NCBI GenBank assembly: GCA_024223125.1
Contig: JAAEOP010001296.1
Span: forward strand, 1 to 22,836
From: Chloroflexota bacterium
Lineage (GTDB): Bacteria > Chloroflexota > Anaerolineae > Promineifilales > Promineifilaceae
DNA length: 22,836 bases
Direction of reading: 5' to 3'
Each line of letters begins with the position of its first letter. Position 1 is the first letter of the stretch. A program made the translations under genes and the position numbers. Shown here piece by piece: positions 13,388 through 21,441 of this stretch. Under the pieces are notes generated by a model that worked only from the letters and a program-made list of their open reading frames with translations, ran no database searches and was not told where the DNA came from.

Positions 13388-14917
13388 CTATGACGCCTCT
13401 GAACCAGCCATGAGCAGCCCCACTTTTTCACGGGTAGCTTCGGCAATGGGCAGGTCGGCGACGACACGGCCGTCAAACATCACCACCACCCGGTCAGATA
13501 AACTCAACACTTCATCCAGTTCCGCCGAAACAACCAACACAGCCACATCTTCATCCCGTTGGCTCACAATTTGATTGTGAATAAACTCAATCGAACCGAC
13601 GTCAATGCCGCGTGTGGGTTGGGCGGCAATGAGCAATTTAACCGGCCGTGAAAATTCACGAGCCACAATGACCTTTTGCTTGTTCCCCCCCGACAGTTTA
13701 CTGGCCAACTGTTGAGCGTTAGGAGGACGCACATCATACGCTTCCACCAATTCCTCTGCCTGCTTGTTGATAATGCTGTGGCGCATGACAACACCATTGG
13801 CAAACGGCTTCTGATAATAGTTATTCAGCACCATATTGTCGGCCAGCGAATAGGACATAACCAGACCATGTTTTTCGCGGTCTTCGGGGATATGAGCCAC
13901 GCCTAATTCTGTCACCTGACGCGGTGTAAAACGGGTTGTCTCCCGACCGTCAATGAGGATATTGCCGCTCTGCGGCGGCCGCAAGCCGGTCAATGCTTCT
14001 ACCAATTCGCGCTGACCATTCCCCTGGACGCCGGCCACACCCACAATTTCACCGGCGCGTACTTCTAAACTAACGCCACGCACGGCCGTGTGTCCACGAT
14101 CATCATTAACATGCAAATCATTCACTTCCAAAACCACATCTAACGGGTTAGCATCCTCTTTATCTACCTGCAAAATAACAGTACGCCCCACCATCAGTTC
14201 CGCCAGACTAGTTTCTGTAGACACATCAGGGGTGACAGCGCCCACCATCTTGCCGCCACGCAAAACACCAATGCGATCGGCAATGGCTAGCACCTCTTTC
14301 AATTTATGGGTAATAAAAATGATGGAGACGCCTTGTTCCGTCAGGTCTTTCATAATGCGGAACAGTTCATTGGCTTCTTGGGGGGTGAGTACGGCCGTAG
14401 GTTCATCCAAAATCAAAATATCAGCTTTACGGTACAAAGCCTTGATAATTTCCACTCGTTGTTGGGTTCCTACAGGCAAATCTTCGACAACGGCCGCCGG
14501 ATCCACCTCCAAACCATACTGCTCCGATAACGCATGCACTTTTTGCTGCGCTTCTCGCCGGTCGAGTACCCCTTGTCCCTTCGTCACTTCCTCACCCAGC
14601 ATTACATTTTCGGCCACCGTCATCACATCCACCAATTGAAAATGCTGGTGTACCATCCCCACTCCGCGATCAATCGCATCCCGCGGATTTTTTAACGCGA
14701 CCTCTTCACCCTTAATCCAAATTTCACCTTCATCAGGATGATATAGGCCATAAAGCATGTTCATGAGGGTGCTCTTGCCGGCGCCATTCTCGCCTAGAAA
14801 TGCCAAAATCTCCCCTTGGTGCAGCTTCAAATCTACCTGGTCATTGGCTAACACGCCGGGGAAACGCTTACTAATACCTATTGCTTCTAAAACAATGGGG
14901 CGGTCTGTTTTATCCAT
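13388..14917 (-). CDS. Nucleoside ABC transporter, double ATP-binding subunit
   Basis: 509 aa with two ABC cassettes, of the type paired with BMP lipoproteins (YufO/NupO-like) and also seen in sugar uptake. The first cassette has Walker A GENGAGKST (42-50), a shortened signature PVGTQQRVEIIKAL and Walker B ILILDEPTAVLTP. The second has a degenerate Walker A (GVQGNGQREL, no lysine) but a full LSGGNKQKV signature and IAAQPTRGIDVG, the usual asymmetry for this group. I start it at the ATG at 14917 because the longer reading from a TTG at 14944 would translate a CAATTG repeat. It powers the two permeases encoded just upstream and lies last in the operon, unlike the common order where it follows the lipoprotein. 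Its stop codon abuts the stop of the HAM1-EAD gene. Confidence 0.93.
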   Translation of the reverse strand: MDKTDRPIVLEAIGISKRFPGVLANDQVDLKLHQGEILAFLGENGAGKSTLMNMLYGLYHPDEGEIWIKGEEVALKNPRDAIDRGVGMVHQHFQLVDVMTVAENVMLGEEVTKGQGVLDRREAQQKVHALSEQYGLEVDPAAVVEDLPVGTQQRVEIIKALYRKADILILDEPTAVLTPQEANELFRIMKDLTEQGVSIIFITHKLKEVLAIADRIGVLRGGKMVGAVTPDVSTETSLAELMVGRTVILQVDKEDANPLDVVLEVNDLHVNDDRGHTAVRGVSLEVRAGEIVGVAGVQGNGQRELVEALTGLRPPQSGNILIDGRETTRFTPRQVTELGVAHIPEDREKHGLVMSYSLADNMVLNNYYQKPFANGVVMRHSIINKQAEELVEAYDVRPPNAQQLASKLSGGNKQKVIVAREFSRPVKLLIAAQPTRGIDVGSIEFIHNQIVSQRDEDVAVLVVSAELDEVLSLSDRVVVMFDGRVVADLPIAEATREKVGLLMAGSEAS

Positions 14918-14933
14918 TGATAATTGGTCATTG

Positions 14934-14955
14934 CCAATTGACAATTGACAATTGG
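14934..14955. repeat. CAATTG-type tandem palindrome between permease and ATPase genes
   Basis: CCAATTG, CAATTG and CAATTGG follow one another, separated by single A bases, so the 22 bases are nearly self-complementary. A looser copy of the same words (aattgg) extends to about 14920. It sits directly after the permease stop, in the only real gap (38 bases) between these two operon genes. It may be a dispersed simple palindrome and could affect coupling to the ATPase gene, which lacks a clear ribosome site. Confidence 0.55.
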
Positions 14956-16065
14956 CTACTCCGTTTCATAGACTTGACCCAACGCTTTGGGGTCGCGGGT
15001 ACGGCCGACAAATCCGGCCAATACCAAAATCGTTAAAACATACGGCAGCATCCCTACAAATTGATGCGGTGGGTTAAAGGCTTCCACGCCGACAACACCC
15101 ACCTCCGCTAATATATTTTGAACCAGAATAGGAAGTGGAATGCCGCCGCTAAATTGGAACTGAGTTTGCAGAGCGGTCGCAAAACCAAACAAAAGCGCTG
15201 CACCCCAGGAACCCAACGGCGTCCGTTTGCCAAAAAGCATCACCGCTAAGGCTACAAAGCCACGGCCGTTCGTCATCCCTCGTTCAAATGAGCCGACCGC
15301 TTCCAATGTCAGGTAAGCGCCGGCCAATCCGGCAAAAGCGCCGGCCAGAGACACATTCAAATAACGCATCCAATTCACATTAATGCCTACTGTGTCGGCC
15401 GCGCCTGGATGTTCGCCTACAGACCGGGTACGCAGCCCCCAAACGGTGCGAAATAGGCCAAATTGCACCACAAAAACAAGAATGATGGTTATATAGGTGA
15501 TAGGCGGATTATTGAAAAGCACCGGGCCGATGAGGGGAATGTCAGCTAAAGGACCAATGGGAACCGCTTGCAATTTCCCGCCTGTTGTCAGACCCGTCTG
15601 ATAAAAGAAACTGGTGATGCCGACTGCCAGCCCATTGATGACTGTGCCGCCAATAATCTGGTCCATTTTCAACCCCACAGACATCCAGGCCAGGAACAAA
15701 CCAGCCAAAGCGCCGCTGCCAATGCCAATTAGCGCCGCCAGGAAAAGGGTCATGCCCTGTGGGAAAATGCCTAACTGCCCAATGTAAACATTCGCCAAAA
15801 AAGCCAGAAAGGCCGACATGAGCATTTGTCCTTCAATGCCAATGTTGATGATCCCGGAACGTTCTCCGATTAAACCGCACAGCGCCCCTAAAATGAGGGG
15901 GGTAGATTGGCGCAGGGTAGAGGCGTACACGGCCGTCGCCTCCAACGGTCTCACAACATAATATCCAACTAAAATGACAGCCACAACAATGCTTAAAATG
16001 ATGGTGACTGTGCGGCCGTTTGTCCGGCTCCTGGCTGTTGAAGATGAAGCTGTTGTCGCTGCCAT
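14956..16065 (-). CDS. BMP-type nucleoside ABC transporter, second permease
   Basis: 369 aa inner-membrane subunit, YufQ/NupQ-like. After a short Ser/Thr/Arg-rich N-terminus it has a first helix at about 23-42, then the family signature TPLILGALCGLIGERSGIINIGIEGQMLMSAFLAF, whose NIGIEGQ loop is the contact for the ATPase in this permease group. About eight further hydrophobic helices follow, with GVNP-like loops replaced here by EHPGAADTVGIN. It forms the membrane channel with the permease encoded 3 bases upstream. A clear ATG at 16065 is used; ribosome binding is likely coupled to the preceding stop. Substrate by family is purine or other nucleosides; autoinducer or sugar uptake cannot be excluded. 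Confidence 0.93.
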   Translation of the reverse strand: MAATTASSSTARSRTNGRTVTIILSIVVAVILVGYYVVRPLEATAVYASTLRQSTPLILGALCGLIGERSGIINIGIEGQMLMSAFLAFLANVYIGQLGIFPQGMTLFLAALIGIGSGALAGLFLAWMSVGLKMDQIIGGTVINGLAVGITSFFYQTGLTTGGKLQAVPIGPLADIPLIGPVLFNNPPITYITIILVFVVQFGLFRTVWGLRTRSVGEHPGAADTVGINVNWMRYLNVSLAGAFAGLAGAYLTLEAVGSFERGMTNGRGFVALAVMLFGKRTPLGSWGAALLFGFATALQTQFQFSGGIPLPILVQNILAEVGVVGVEAFNPPHQFVGMLPYVLTILVLAGFVGRTRDPKALGQVYETE

Positions 16066-16068
16066 AAG

Positions 16069-17187
16069 TTAACTCTGGCCTCCCCAGCCACCGCTCAAGG
16101 TCACTTTCTCCCCATCTACCGCGCCAGAACCCAAAATCTTACGCACAATCATATCGGCCGAGACAAAGAACAAAATTAAAGCCAAAATAATATCAATAAT
16201 CTGGAAGCGGACGCCGGCATTAAACTGCATTTGCGAAGCTCCCGCCTGCATTGCCCCCACTAAAATGGCCGCCGGAATAACACCTAAAGGATTTGTTTTT
16301 GCCAGCAAAGCAATGGTAATGCCATCAAATCCCAGGCCGATGTTGAAGCCTGGCTGATACCGTCCCACAACGCCTAACGTTTCAATAGCGCCACCCATTC
16401 CGGCCAAAAACCCACTAAAAGCCATCGCCAACACAATGATTTGGGCTACCTTAATGCCCGCATATTGGGCCGCATTCGCATTCAGCCCAGTGGTACGAAC
16501 TGCGTACCCTATCGTTGTACGGTAAAGTAAATAATAGGTTAGCACAGCCATCAAACAGGCAATGAGAAAGCCTAAAGGAAAACCGCCAATTTTGGGAATT
16601 GCGGCCGTTTCCAAAACCAAAGGTGTCCGGGCAATTATTCCTTCATCTTTCCACGGGCCATCGGCTAAATAATCGGTAATATTAATGGCTATAAAATTAA
16701 GCATGATCGTCGTGATTACTTCATGCGCGCCAGTATAAGCTCGCAGAGCCCCGGCAATGGCCGCATATGCCGCCCCGGCCAGGCTGCCGCCCAACAACGC
16801 CAGCGGCATATGAATGATGAAGGGCAATCCTTCAATGGCAAACCCCAAATAAGCAGCCACAATACCGCCAATAAGCAGTTGGCCCTGGCCGCCAATATTG
16901 AACAGCCCCGCCTTAAAAGCAAACGCCACCGCCAAACCGCCCAAAATAAGCGGCGTGGCCTTTTCTAACGTGCGGGCAAAAGCTTCAGCGCTCCCAAACG
17001 CCCCAGCCAACAAAGCTGCATAGGCGTTAAGTGGATTAGCGCCTGAAAATAACAAAATAAGAGCGCCAATTCCTAATGCCAGCGCCACCGATAATAATGG
17101 CACACTGACAGCCTGCCAAAGCCGTCTTAATCCGGCCTGAACCAGGCTGTTATCTGACTTTTCTATAGGGCTTGCTGGGGTCGTCAT
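16069..17187 (-). CDS. BMP-type nucleoside ABC transporter, first permease
   Basis: 372 aa inner-membrane subunit, YufP/NupP-like. It carries the signature TPLILGGLAVAFAFKAGLFNIGGQGQLLIGGIVAAY, with the NIGGQGQ coupling loop, and the later TGLNANAAQYAGIKV segment typical of this partner. About nine hydrophobic helices are visible. I prefer the ATG at 17187 (MTTPASPIEK) to a TTG at 17205, because the longer reading would run into a hairpin. It follows the lipoprotein gene after a 97-base gap that contains that hairpin, and is followed by the second permease after 3 bases. Confidence 0.92.
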   Translation of the reverse strand: MTTPASPIEKSDNSLVQAGLRRLWQAVSVPLLSVALALGIGALILLFSGANPLNAYAALLAGAFGSAEAFARTLEKATPLILGGLAVAFAFKAGLFNIGGQGQLLIGGIVAAYLGFAIEGLPFIIHMPLALLGGSLAGAAYAAIAGALRAYTGAHEVITTIMLNFIAINITDYLADGPWKDEGIIARTPLVLETAAIPKIGGFPLGFLIACLMAVLTYYLLYRTTIGYAVRTTGLNANAAQYAGIKVAQIIVLAMAFSGFLAGMGGAIETLGVVGRYQPGFNIGLGFDGITIALLAKTNPLGVIPAAILVGAMQAGASQMQFNAGVRFQIIDIILALILFFVSADMIVRKILGSGAVDGEKVTLSGGWGGQS

Positions 17188-17204
17188 ATGAATAGCCTTA
17201 AACA

Positions 17205-17242
17205 AGAATGTGCGACGTGCAGAAATGCGTGTCGCACATTCT
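17205..17242 (-). terminator. Stem-loop between the BMP lipoprotein and permease genes
   Basis: A 12-bp perfect stem (agaatgtgcgac 17205-17216 with gtcgcacattct 17231-17242) encloses a 14-base loop. No U-run follows. Its place after the binding-protein gene and before the permease gene is typical of structures that hold back read-through or protect the lipoprotein message, so that the binding protein is made in excess. It may equally be a dispersed palindrome that has been put to that use. Confidence 0.55.
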
Positions 17243-17284
17243 CTAACTTATATCATTACATCAATGGTTGAGCATATCTGATTG

Positions 17285-18364
17285 TTAGCCACCAGGAACA
17301 TAACCTGTTTCGATGGAGCCATCTTGCAAACCACTATTGATTTCGTCCAGTTTGCTTTTGATATCATCAGTCACAGGATCGCCATCAAAATCGTGGAACG
17401 GCGCCAAACCAACATCACCCACAAAGTTGCCAGCCGGGAGGTTGCCATCTTGCGAAGCCTTGATTAGGTCAAACACGCCGGGGGTAATCAGTTTCATAGC
17501 GCTGGAAACCAGACACGGATGCGCTTCTGGCACTGTGCCCCATTGGTCAGAATCTACACCGATGCAGTAAGCGCCATCAGCGCTGGCAATTTCAATCAGA
17601 GCGCCGTTGCCGGTTTTGCCGCCGGCGCCAAAGATAACGTCAGCGCCTTGATCCAAAGCTTGTTTGGCTGTGCTGGCGCCCCATTCTGGGTCTGTGAAGG
17701 CGACATCCAGGCCACCAGGATGGAAAGTAGAAATCAGGTTAATGTCGGAGTTGATATAGGCCGCTCCGTTTTCGTATCCTTCTTTGAAGGCTACAACCGG
17801 CGGAACCAGGTCTGTACCCAAAACAGCGCCAACTGTGCCCGATTCGCTTAACATGGCCGCCAAAGCGCCAGCCAAGAATCCAGCTTTATCTTCGGCGAAG
17901 ATGAGACCGGATACATTTTCTATGTTTGTGGCATCATCACCGTCAAATTCCCAGGCCTGGAATTGATCAACGCCAATGAAGTCAATGTCTGGATATTCTC
18001 CAGCGGCCGCAACCGTTGCTTCACCCATGGCAAAACCGACTGTGATGATAACATCGTAATCCTTCTCTGCGAACAGCCCAATATTGGCGCCGTAATCTTT
18101 CGCATCTTGGGTTTCGATAAAATCAATCGTGGCGCCCAATTCGCTTTCAGCTCTTTGTACGCCTTCCCAGGCAGATTGGTTAAAAGATTTATCATCAATT
18201 TCACCAACATCTGTTACAACACCCACACAAAGAACATCTTCACTGGCACAATCTGCTGCGGCTTCTTCACCTGATTCCTCTGTGCCGCCACCCGTTGAAC
18301 TACAGGCTGCCAGACCCAGAGTGAACATCAACAAAAGGGTTAAAAACAGAATAGATTTACGCAT
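17285..18364 (-). CDS. bmpA: BMP-family nucleoside-binding lipoprotein of an ABC transporter
   Basis: 359 aa. It has a lipoprotein signal peptide (MRKS, hydrophobic 5-20) with lipobox LAAC and lipidated Cys21, then a Ser/Gly/Glu-rich tether. The BMP/Med-type periplasmic-binding fold follows: VGVVTDVGEIDDKSFNQSAWEG (a family hallmark), TVGFAMGEA, the DVIFGAGGKTGNGA nucleoside-pocket region and CIGVDSDQWG. It captures nucleosides (by family, purine nucleosides) and delivers them to the permeases encoded downstream. The ATG at 18364 has a strong AAGGAGAG. It is the first gene of the four-gene operon, with a promoter at 18430-18457. CGGCCG sites are almost absent here, unlike the rest of the operon. 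Confidence 0.95.
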   Translation of the reverse strand: MRKSILFLTLLLMFTLGLAACSSTGGGTEESGEEAAADCASEDVLCVGVVTDVGEIDDKSFNQSAWEGVQRAESELGATIDFIETQDAKDYGANIGLFAEKDYDVIITVGFAMGEATVAAAGEYPDIDFIGVDQFQAWEFDGDDATNIENVSGLIFAEDKAGFLAGALAAMLSESGTVGAVLGTDLVPPVVAFKEGYENGAAYINSDINLISTFHPGGLDVAFTDPEWGASTAKQALDQGADVIFGAGGKTGNGALIEIASADGAYCIGVDSDQWGTVPEAHPCLVSSAMKLITPGVFDLIKASQDGNLPAGNFVGDVGLAPFHDFDGDPVTDDIKSKLDEINSGLQDGSIETGYVPGG

Positions 18365-18429
18365 TTTTACTCTCCTTGTTTAGTAAGTTTCTCCACCTTA
18401 CTCAATATTGATTAAGTTGTACGCAGCGA

Positions 18430-18457
18430 ATTATATATGGGGTTGGCAATATCGCAA
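18430..18457 (-). promoter_or_regulatory. Promoter of the bmpA operon
   Basis: On the minus strand TTGCGA (18457-18452) and a perfect TATAAT (18435-18430) are separated by 16 bases. Transcription would start about 60 bases before the bmpA ATG. The -35 matches 4 of 6. Confidence 0.5.
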
Positions 18458-18485
18458 AAGAGAAGCGGAAATGGCGTGGGATTAT

Positions 18486-18527
18486 GGAGATTGAGAGATT
18501 GAGAAATTGGTCTAATCTCCAATCTCC
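18486..18527. repeat. GGAGATTG-family palindrome after argS
   Basis: Arms at 18486-18500 and 18514-18527 pair apart from one bulged base, with a 13-base loop. It ends two bases beyond the argS stop codon (minus strand). Second of three members of the family also seen at 5459 and 20846. Probably serves as the argS 3' end. Confidence 0.75.
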
Positions 18528-18529
18528 AA

Positions 18530-20299
18530 TTACATTCTTTCTGGAATTTCAATGCTCAACAATGTAAGCCCCTGTTCCAACATCTGTAAGGAAAGTTGGG
18601 TTAGCGCTAACCAGGAAGATTGCACGGCCGCATCCGTTTCACGCAAAATGTGGCAAGTATTGTAAAAGCGGTTGAACTCATTAGCCAACGCATAAACAAA
18701 CTCGGCCAGATGATTGGGCATGCGCGTCTCATAGGCTGTTTGCAGAGCGTAAGGAAATTGGGTCAAGGTCAGCATGAGCGTGCGTTCAGCGTCTACGGCC
18801 GGGGACGCAAAACTACCTGGCTGCAACTCTTGTTTGGCAGCTTTGCTTAAAATGGAACGAGCGCGCACGGCCGTGTACAACAAATAAGGTCCAGTGCGCC
18901 CTTCAAATGAGGAAAAGCGATCCAGATCAAAAATATAATCTTTGGTACGCTGGTTCATCAAGTCCGCATATTTCAAAGCTGCCAACCCCACCATGCGGGC
19001 AATTTCCTGCCGCTCCGCCTCGTCATATTCATCGGCCACATGGCTTTCGGCCATCCGTGTCAGCGCCGCTTCTACTACCAGTTCAATCAAATCCTTCAGC
19101 CTCATGACGCCACCCTCGCGGGTCTTAAACGGCTTGCCATCTTTGCCATTCATTGTACCGAAGTAGTTGTGTTCTAACCCTACATTTTCTGGGGCGATGC
19201 CCGTTTTGTACGCAGTGCGGAATACCTGCTCAAAATGCTGCCGCTGCCGGTGATCTACCACATACAGAATCAGTTCCGCCTGCAATTCTTGTATGCGAAA
19301 ATCAATCGTGGCCAGGTCGGTAGTGCCGTACAGTACGCCCCCATCCGATTTTCGCAGGATGAGCGGCGGAGTTGGTTTTTTATCGTCAGGATGGCCGATG
19401 TCTACCACAACAGCCCCTTTACTCGCGCTGGCAAAGCCTTCCTGTTGCAACCGTTCAATGAGAGGAACTAAACGATCTTGCACATCGCTTTCCCCCATCC
19501 ACAAATCAAAATGAATGTCCAGATTGCCGTAATCTTCGGCCAGACCGGCCACAGAAACATCTACAAAATGCTGCCATAGAGCGCGATAACCAGGACGGCC
19601 GTTTTGCAATTCAACCGTTGCTTGCCGAGCAGCGGCCATCACAGCCGGGTCGTTTTTGGCGCGTAGGCTGGCGGCCGGATAAATCTCTTCCAAATCGGCC
19701 AGGGTAATAGGAGAGTCTCCTGAATACGGCCCCGAATAGTCGGCGTCAAAATAGGGTAGATTGGGCTGACGACGGGCCAGTTCAATGATAATCTGCCCCA
19801 TCTGCGTGCCCCAATCGCCCAGATGCACGTCGCCGATTACATTGTCGCCCATAAAGATAAAGAGGCGTTTGATGCTTTCGCCAATGATACCGGCCCGCAA
19901 ATGACCAACGTGCATTGGTTTGGCAACATTCGCCCCGCCATAATCTACGATAACTCGACGCGGTTCGGCGACCGGGGCAATTCCCAATCGCTCATCATCT
20001 GTCATCTTTTGTAAATAAGCGGCCAGAAATTCATCTGTCACTGTCAGATTGATGAAGCCTGGCCCGGCCAAATTAACTTCTTTGAAAATGGACTGATCTT
20101 GCAGCCTGTTTACAATTTGCTGAGCGATGTCACGGGGATTACGGCCGTATACCTTCGCCGCCGGCAGAGCGCCATTACATTGAAACTGTCCTAAATCAGG
20201 CCGATTAGAGACGTTAACATCGCCGTATTTAGAATCATAACCCTCCTGTGCAAACGTGTCACTCAGGAGGCTGGTTAATTGTTGTTTTAATGATTTCAT
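18530..20299 (-). CDS. argS: Arginyl-tRNA synthetase
   Basis: 589 aa, a normal length. It charges tRNA-Arg with arginine in the cytoplasm. The N-terminal tRNA-contact domain (about 1-105) is followed by the class I signature GGANVAKPMHVGHLRAGIIGE (HVGH as the HIGH motif) and the ArgRS-typical GDWGTQMG. The KMSK position is replaced by the loop after TREGGVMRLKDL, as is usual in this enzyme, and the C-terminal anticodon-binding helices end in LLSIEIPERM, a typical ArgRS tail. The ATG at 20299 has GGAAAAAG about 6 bases upstream, and a promoter is visible at 20329-20358. No truncation is seen. It is divergent from rsfS. Confidence 0.97.
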   Translation of the reverse strand: MKSLKQQLTSLLSDTFAQEGYDSKYGDVNVSNRPDLGQFQCNGALPAAKVYGRNPRDIAQQIVNRLQDQSIFKEVNLAGPGFINLTVTDEFLAAYLQKMTDDERLGIAPVAEPRRVIVDYGGANVAKPMHVGHLRAGIIGESIKRLFIFMGDNVIGDVHLGDWGTQMGQIIIELARRQPNLPYFDADYSGPYSGDSPITLADLEEIYPAASLRAKNDPAVMAAARQATVELQNGRPGYRALWQHFVDVSVAGLAEDYGNLDIHFDLWMGESDVQDRLVPLIERLQQEGFASASKGAVVVDIGHPDDKKPTPPLILRKSDGGVLYGTTDLATIDFRIQELQAELILYVVDHRQRQHFEQVFRTAYKTGIAPENVGLEHNYFGTMNGKDGKPFKTREGGVMRLKDLIELVVEAALTRMAESHVADEYDEAERQEIARMVGLAALKYADLMNQRTKDYIFDLDRFSSFEGRTGPYLLYTAVRARSILSKAAKQELQPGSFASPAVDAERTLMLTLTQFPYALQTAYETRMPNHLAEFVYALANEFNRFYNTCHILRETDAAVQSSWLALTQLSLQMLEQGLTLLSIEIPERM

Positions 20300-20328
20300 A
20301 AATTCTTTTTCCTATGTTGTTTCCATCT

Positions 20329-20358
20329 AGTATACAATCCTCTCATTCCATTTGTCAC
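20329..20358 (-). promoter_or_regulatory. Promoter of argS
   Basis: On the minus strand GTGACA (20358-20353; 5 of 6) and TATACT (20334-20329; 5 of 6) lie 18 bases apart, about 30 bases ahead of the argS ATG. No T-box-like leader fits in the remaining space. Confidence 0.5.
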
Positions 20359-20444
20359 CATATGCCCCAGAAATAAACTTTCATTAGAATGGGGGAATTG
20401 AATGATTGACCCATAGCAGGCAGGTGGCAGGGGGAAATCGTCCA

Positions 20445-20453
20445 TGCTAAAAT
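20445..20453 (+). promoter_or_regulatory. Extended -10 element of rsfS
   Basis: TGCTAAAAT matches the extended -10 form TGnTATAAT at all but one defined base. It would give a leader of about 27 bases ahead of the CTG start. No convincing -35 is seen 17 bases upstream, as is allowed for this promoter type. Confidence 0.35.
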
Positions 20454-20475
20454 CCAGCGTATTATATATATATTC

Positions 20476-20483
20476 GGAGGTGA
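20476..20483 (+). promoter_or_regulatory. Strong Shine-Dalgarno that selects a CTG start for rsfS
   Basis: GGAGGTGA is an 8-base match to the 16S rRNA 3' tail. Counted from GGAGG, six bases separate it from CTG at 20487. The next standard start in frame, GTG at 20517, is 36 bases away and has no ribosome site. TGA at 20481-20483 closes the frame upstream. Confidence 0.75.
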
Positions 20484-20486
20484 CAT

Positions 20487-20834
20487 CTGGAAAGTTTAGA
20501 ATTAGCCCATCAGCTTGTGGATTCTATTGTAGACAAAAAGGGAAGTGACATTACTCTTTTAGACTTGCGAGAACATACTGTTTTTGCCGACTTTTTTCTC
20601 ATCTGTAATGGCGAGAATGATCGCCAACTAAAAGCGATTGCTAAAAGCGTCATTGATGACAGTAAAAAACACGACCACCTCATTTCTACCAAAATTGAAG
20701 GCGACCCCGAAACTGGCTGGCTGCTGGTAGATTTTGGCGATTTGATCGTCCATATTTTTGCTCCAGAGCAGCGCAACTATTACGATTTAGAAGGTTTGTG
20801 GAATAATGCTCATATTGTTTTGCGAATGCAATAA
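20487..20834 (+). CDS. rsfS: Ribosomal silencing factor RsfS (Iojap family), apparent CTG start
   Basis: 115 aa if read from the CTG at 20487. The protein then begins (M)ESLELAHQLVDSIVDKKGSDI, which is how the family normally starts. From the GTG at 20517 the first helix would be cut by 10 residues. Conserved features are LDLREHTVFADFFLICNGENDRQLKAIA, GWLLVDFGDLIVHIFAPEQRNYYDLEGLW and a C-terminal IVLRMQ. RsfS binds ribosomal protein uL14 on the large subunit and blocks subunit joining when nutrients are short. The start is supported by a perfect Shine-Dalgarno at the right distance. The gene has no CGGCCG site. It converges on ndk across a palindrome. Confidence 0.92.
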   Translation: MESLELAHQLVDSIVDKKGSDITLLDLREHTVFADFFLICNGENDRQLKAIAKSVIDDSKKHDHLISTKIEGDPETGWLLVDFGDLIVHIFAPEQRNYYDLEGLWNNAHIVLRMQ

Positions 20835-20845
20835 TCTCTAAATGA

Positions 20846-20885
20846 GATTGGAGATTGAGAGATTAAATCTCCCAATCTTCCAATC
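20846..20885. repeat. GGAGATTG-family palindrome between rsfS and ndk stops
   Basis: Arms at 20846-20864 and 20866-20885 pair with one mismatch and one unpaired base and almost no loop. It begins 11 bases after the rsfS stop and ends 5 bases before the ndk stop, filling the convergent gap. Third member of the family seen at 5459 and 18486. Confidence 0.75.
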
Positions 20886-20890
20886 TTAAC

Positions 20891-21340
20891 TTACTCCATA
20901 ACCCAGCTATCTGTGGCCCGATTCCAACTTACCAATTCGTCTTCATTGAAGAAGAGGCTCACTTCTTTTTTCCCATTCTTCGGGCTGTCAGAGCCATGCA
21001 CCAAATTACGGCCGATTTCCATACCAAAGTCACCCCGAATTGTGCCAGGGGCAGCTTCTACCGGTTTGGTAGCCCCCATTGTCGAGCGGGCGGCGGCAAT
21101 AGCCTCATTCCCTTCCCAGACCATAGCCAACACAGGGGCAGAGGTAATGTATTCGACCAAACTATTGTAAAACGGCCGTTCCTTATGAACGGCATAATGC
21201 TGCCCGGCTAATTCTGGAGACATTTGCAAAAATTTCATACCGATCAACTTCAAGCCGCGCCGCTCGAAACGGCTAACAATATCACCCATCAAACCACGTT
21301 GTACACCATCTGGTTTAACTAAAATCAAAGTACGTTCCAT
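20891..21340 (-). CDS. ndk: Nucleoside diphosphate kinase
   Basis: 149 aa. It transfers the terminal phosphate of ATP to NDPs through a phosphohistidine. [15 protein letters not shown] at the start, [16 protein letters not shown], the [18 protein letters not shown] loop and NLVHGSDS with the catalytic His115 are all standard. The ATG at 21340 is chosen over a GTG at 21349 because GGAGTG lies 7 bases ahead and the family begins at MERT. It follows the acidic TPR protein gene on the same strand but a terminator lies between them. Full length with no missing residue. Confidence 0.97.
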   Translation of the reverse strand: MERTLILVKPDGVQRGLMGDIVSRFERRGLKLIGMKFLQMSPELAGQHYAVHKERPFYNSLVEYITSAPVLAMVWEGNEAIAAARSTMGATKPVEAAPGTIRGDFGMEIGRNLVHGSDSPKNGKKEVSLFFNEDELVSWNRATDSWVME

Positions 21341-21381
21341 TTTTATCACTCCAATTCAAAATAGTTTGCTTAAAGACAAAG

Positions 21382-21411
21382 AAAAAGGCAGCTTGTACAG
21401 CTGCCTTTTTT
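21382..21411 (-). terminator. Rho-independent terminator after the acidic TPR gene
   Basis: A 12-bp perfect stem (aaaaaggcagct / agctgccttttt) with a 5-base loop starts about 30 bases after the acidic repeat protein's stop. It has T-runs on both strands, so it could work in both directions; for the minus-strand gene it is the classical form. ndk must therefore depend on its own promoter or on read-through. Confidence 0.85.
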
Positions 21412-21441
21412 ACTTTTAAGGGGGCTAATTGTCGCTGAATT

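Noticed and set aside
18384..18484. Possible riboswitch in the bmpA leader (purine-type, given the nucleoside transporter)
   Set aside because: The leader predicted from the promoter is only about 60 bases and shows no purine-aptamer core or terminator/antiterminator pair.
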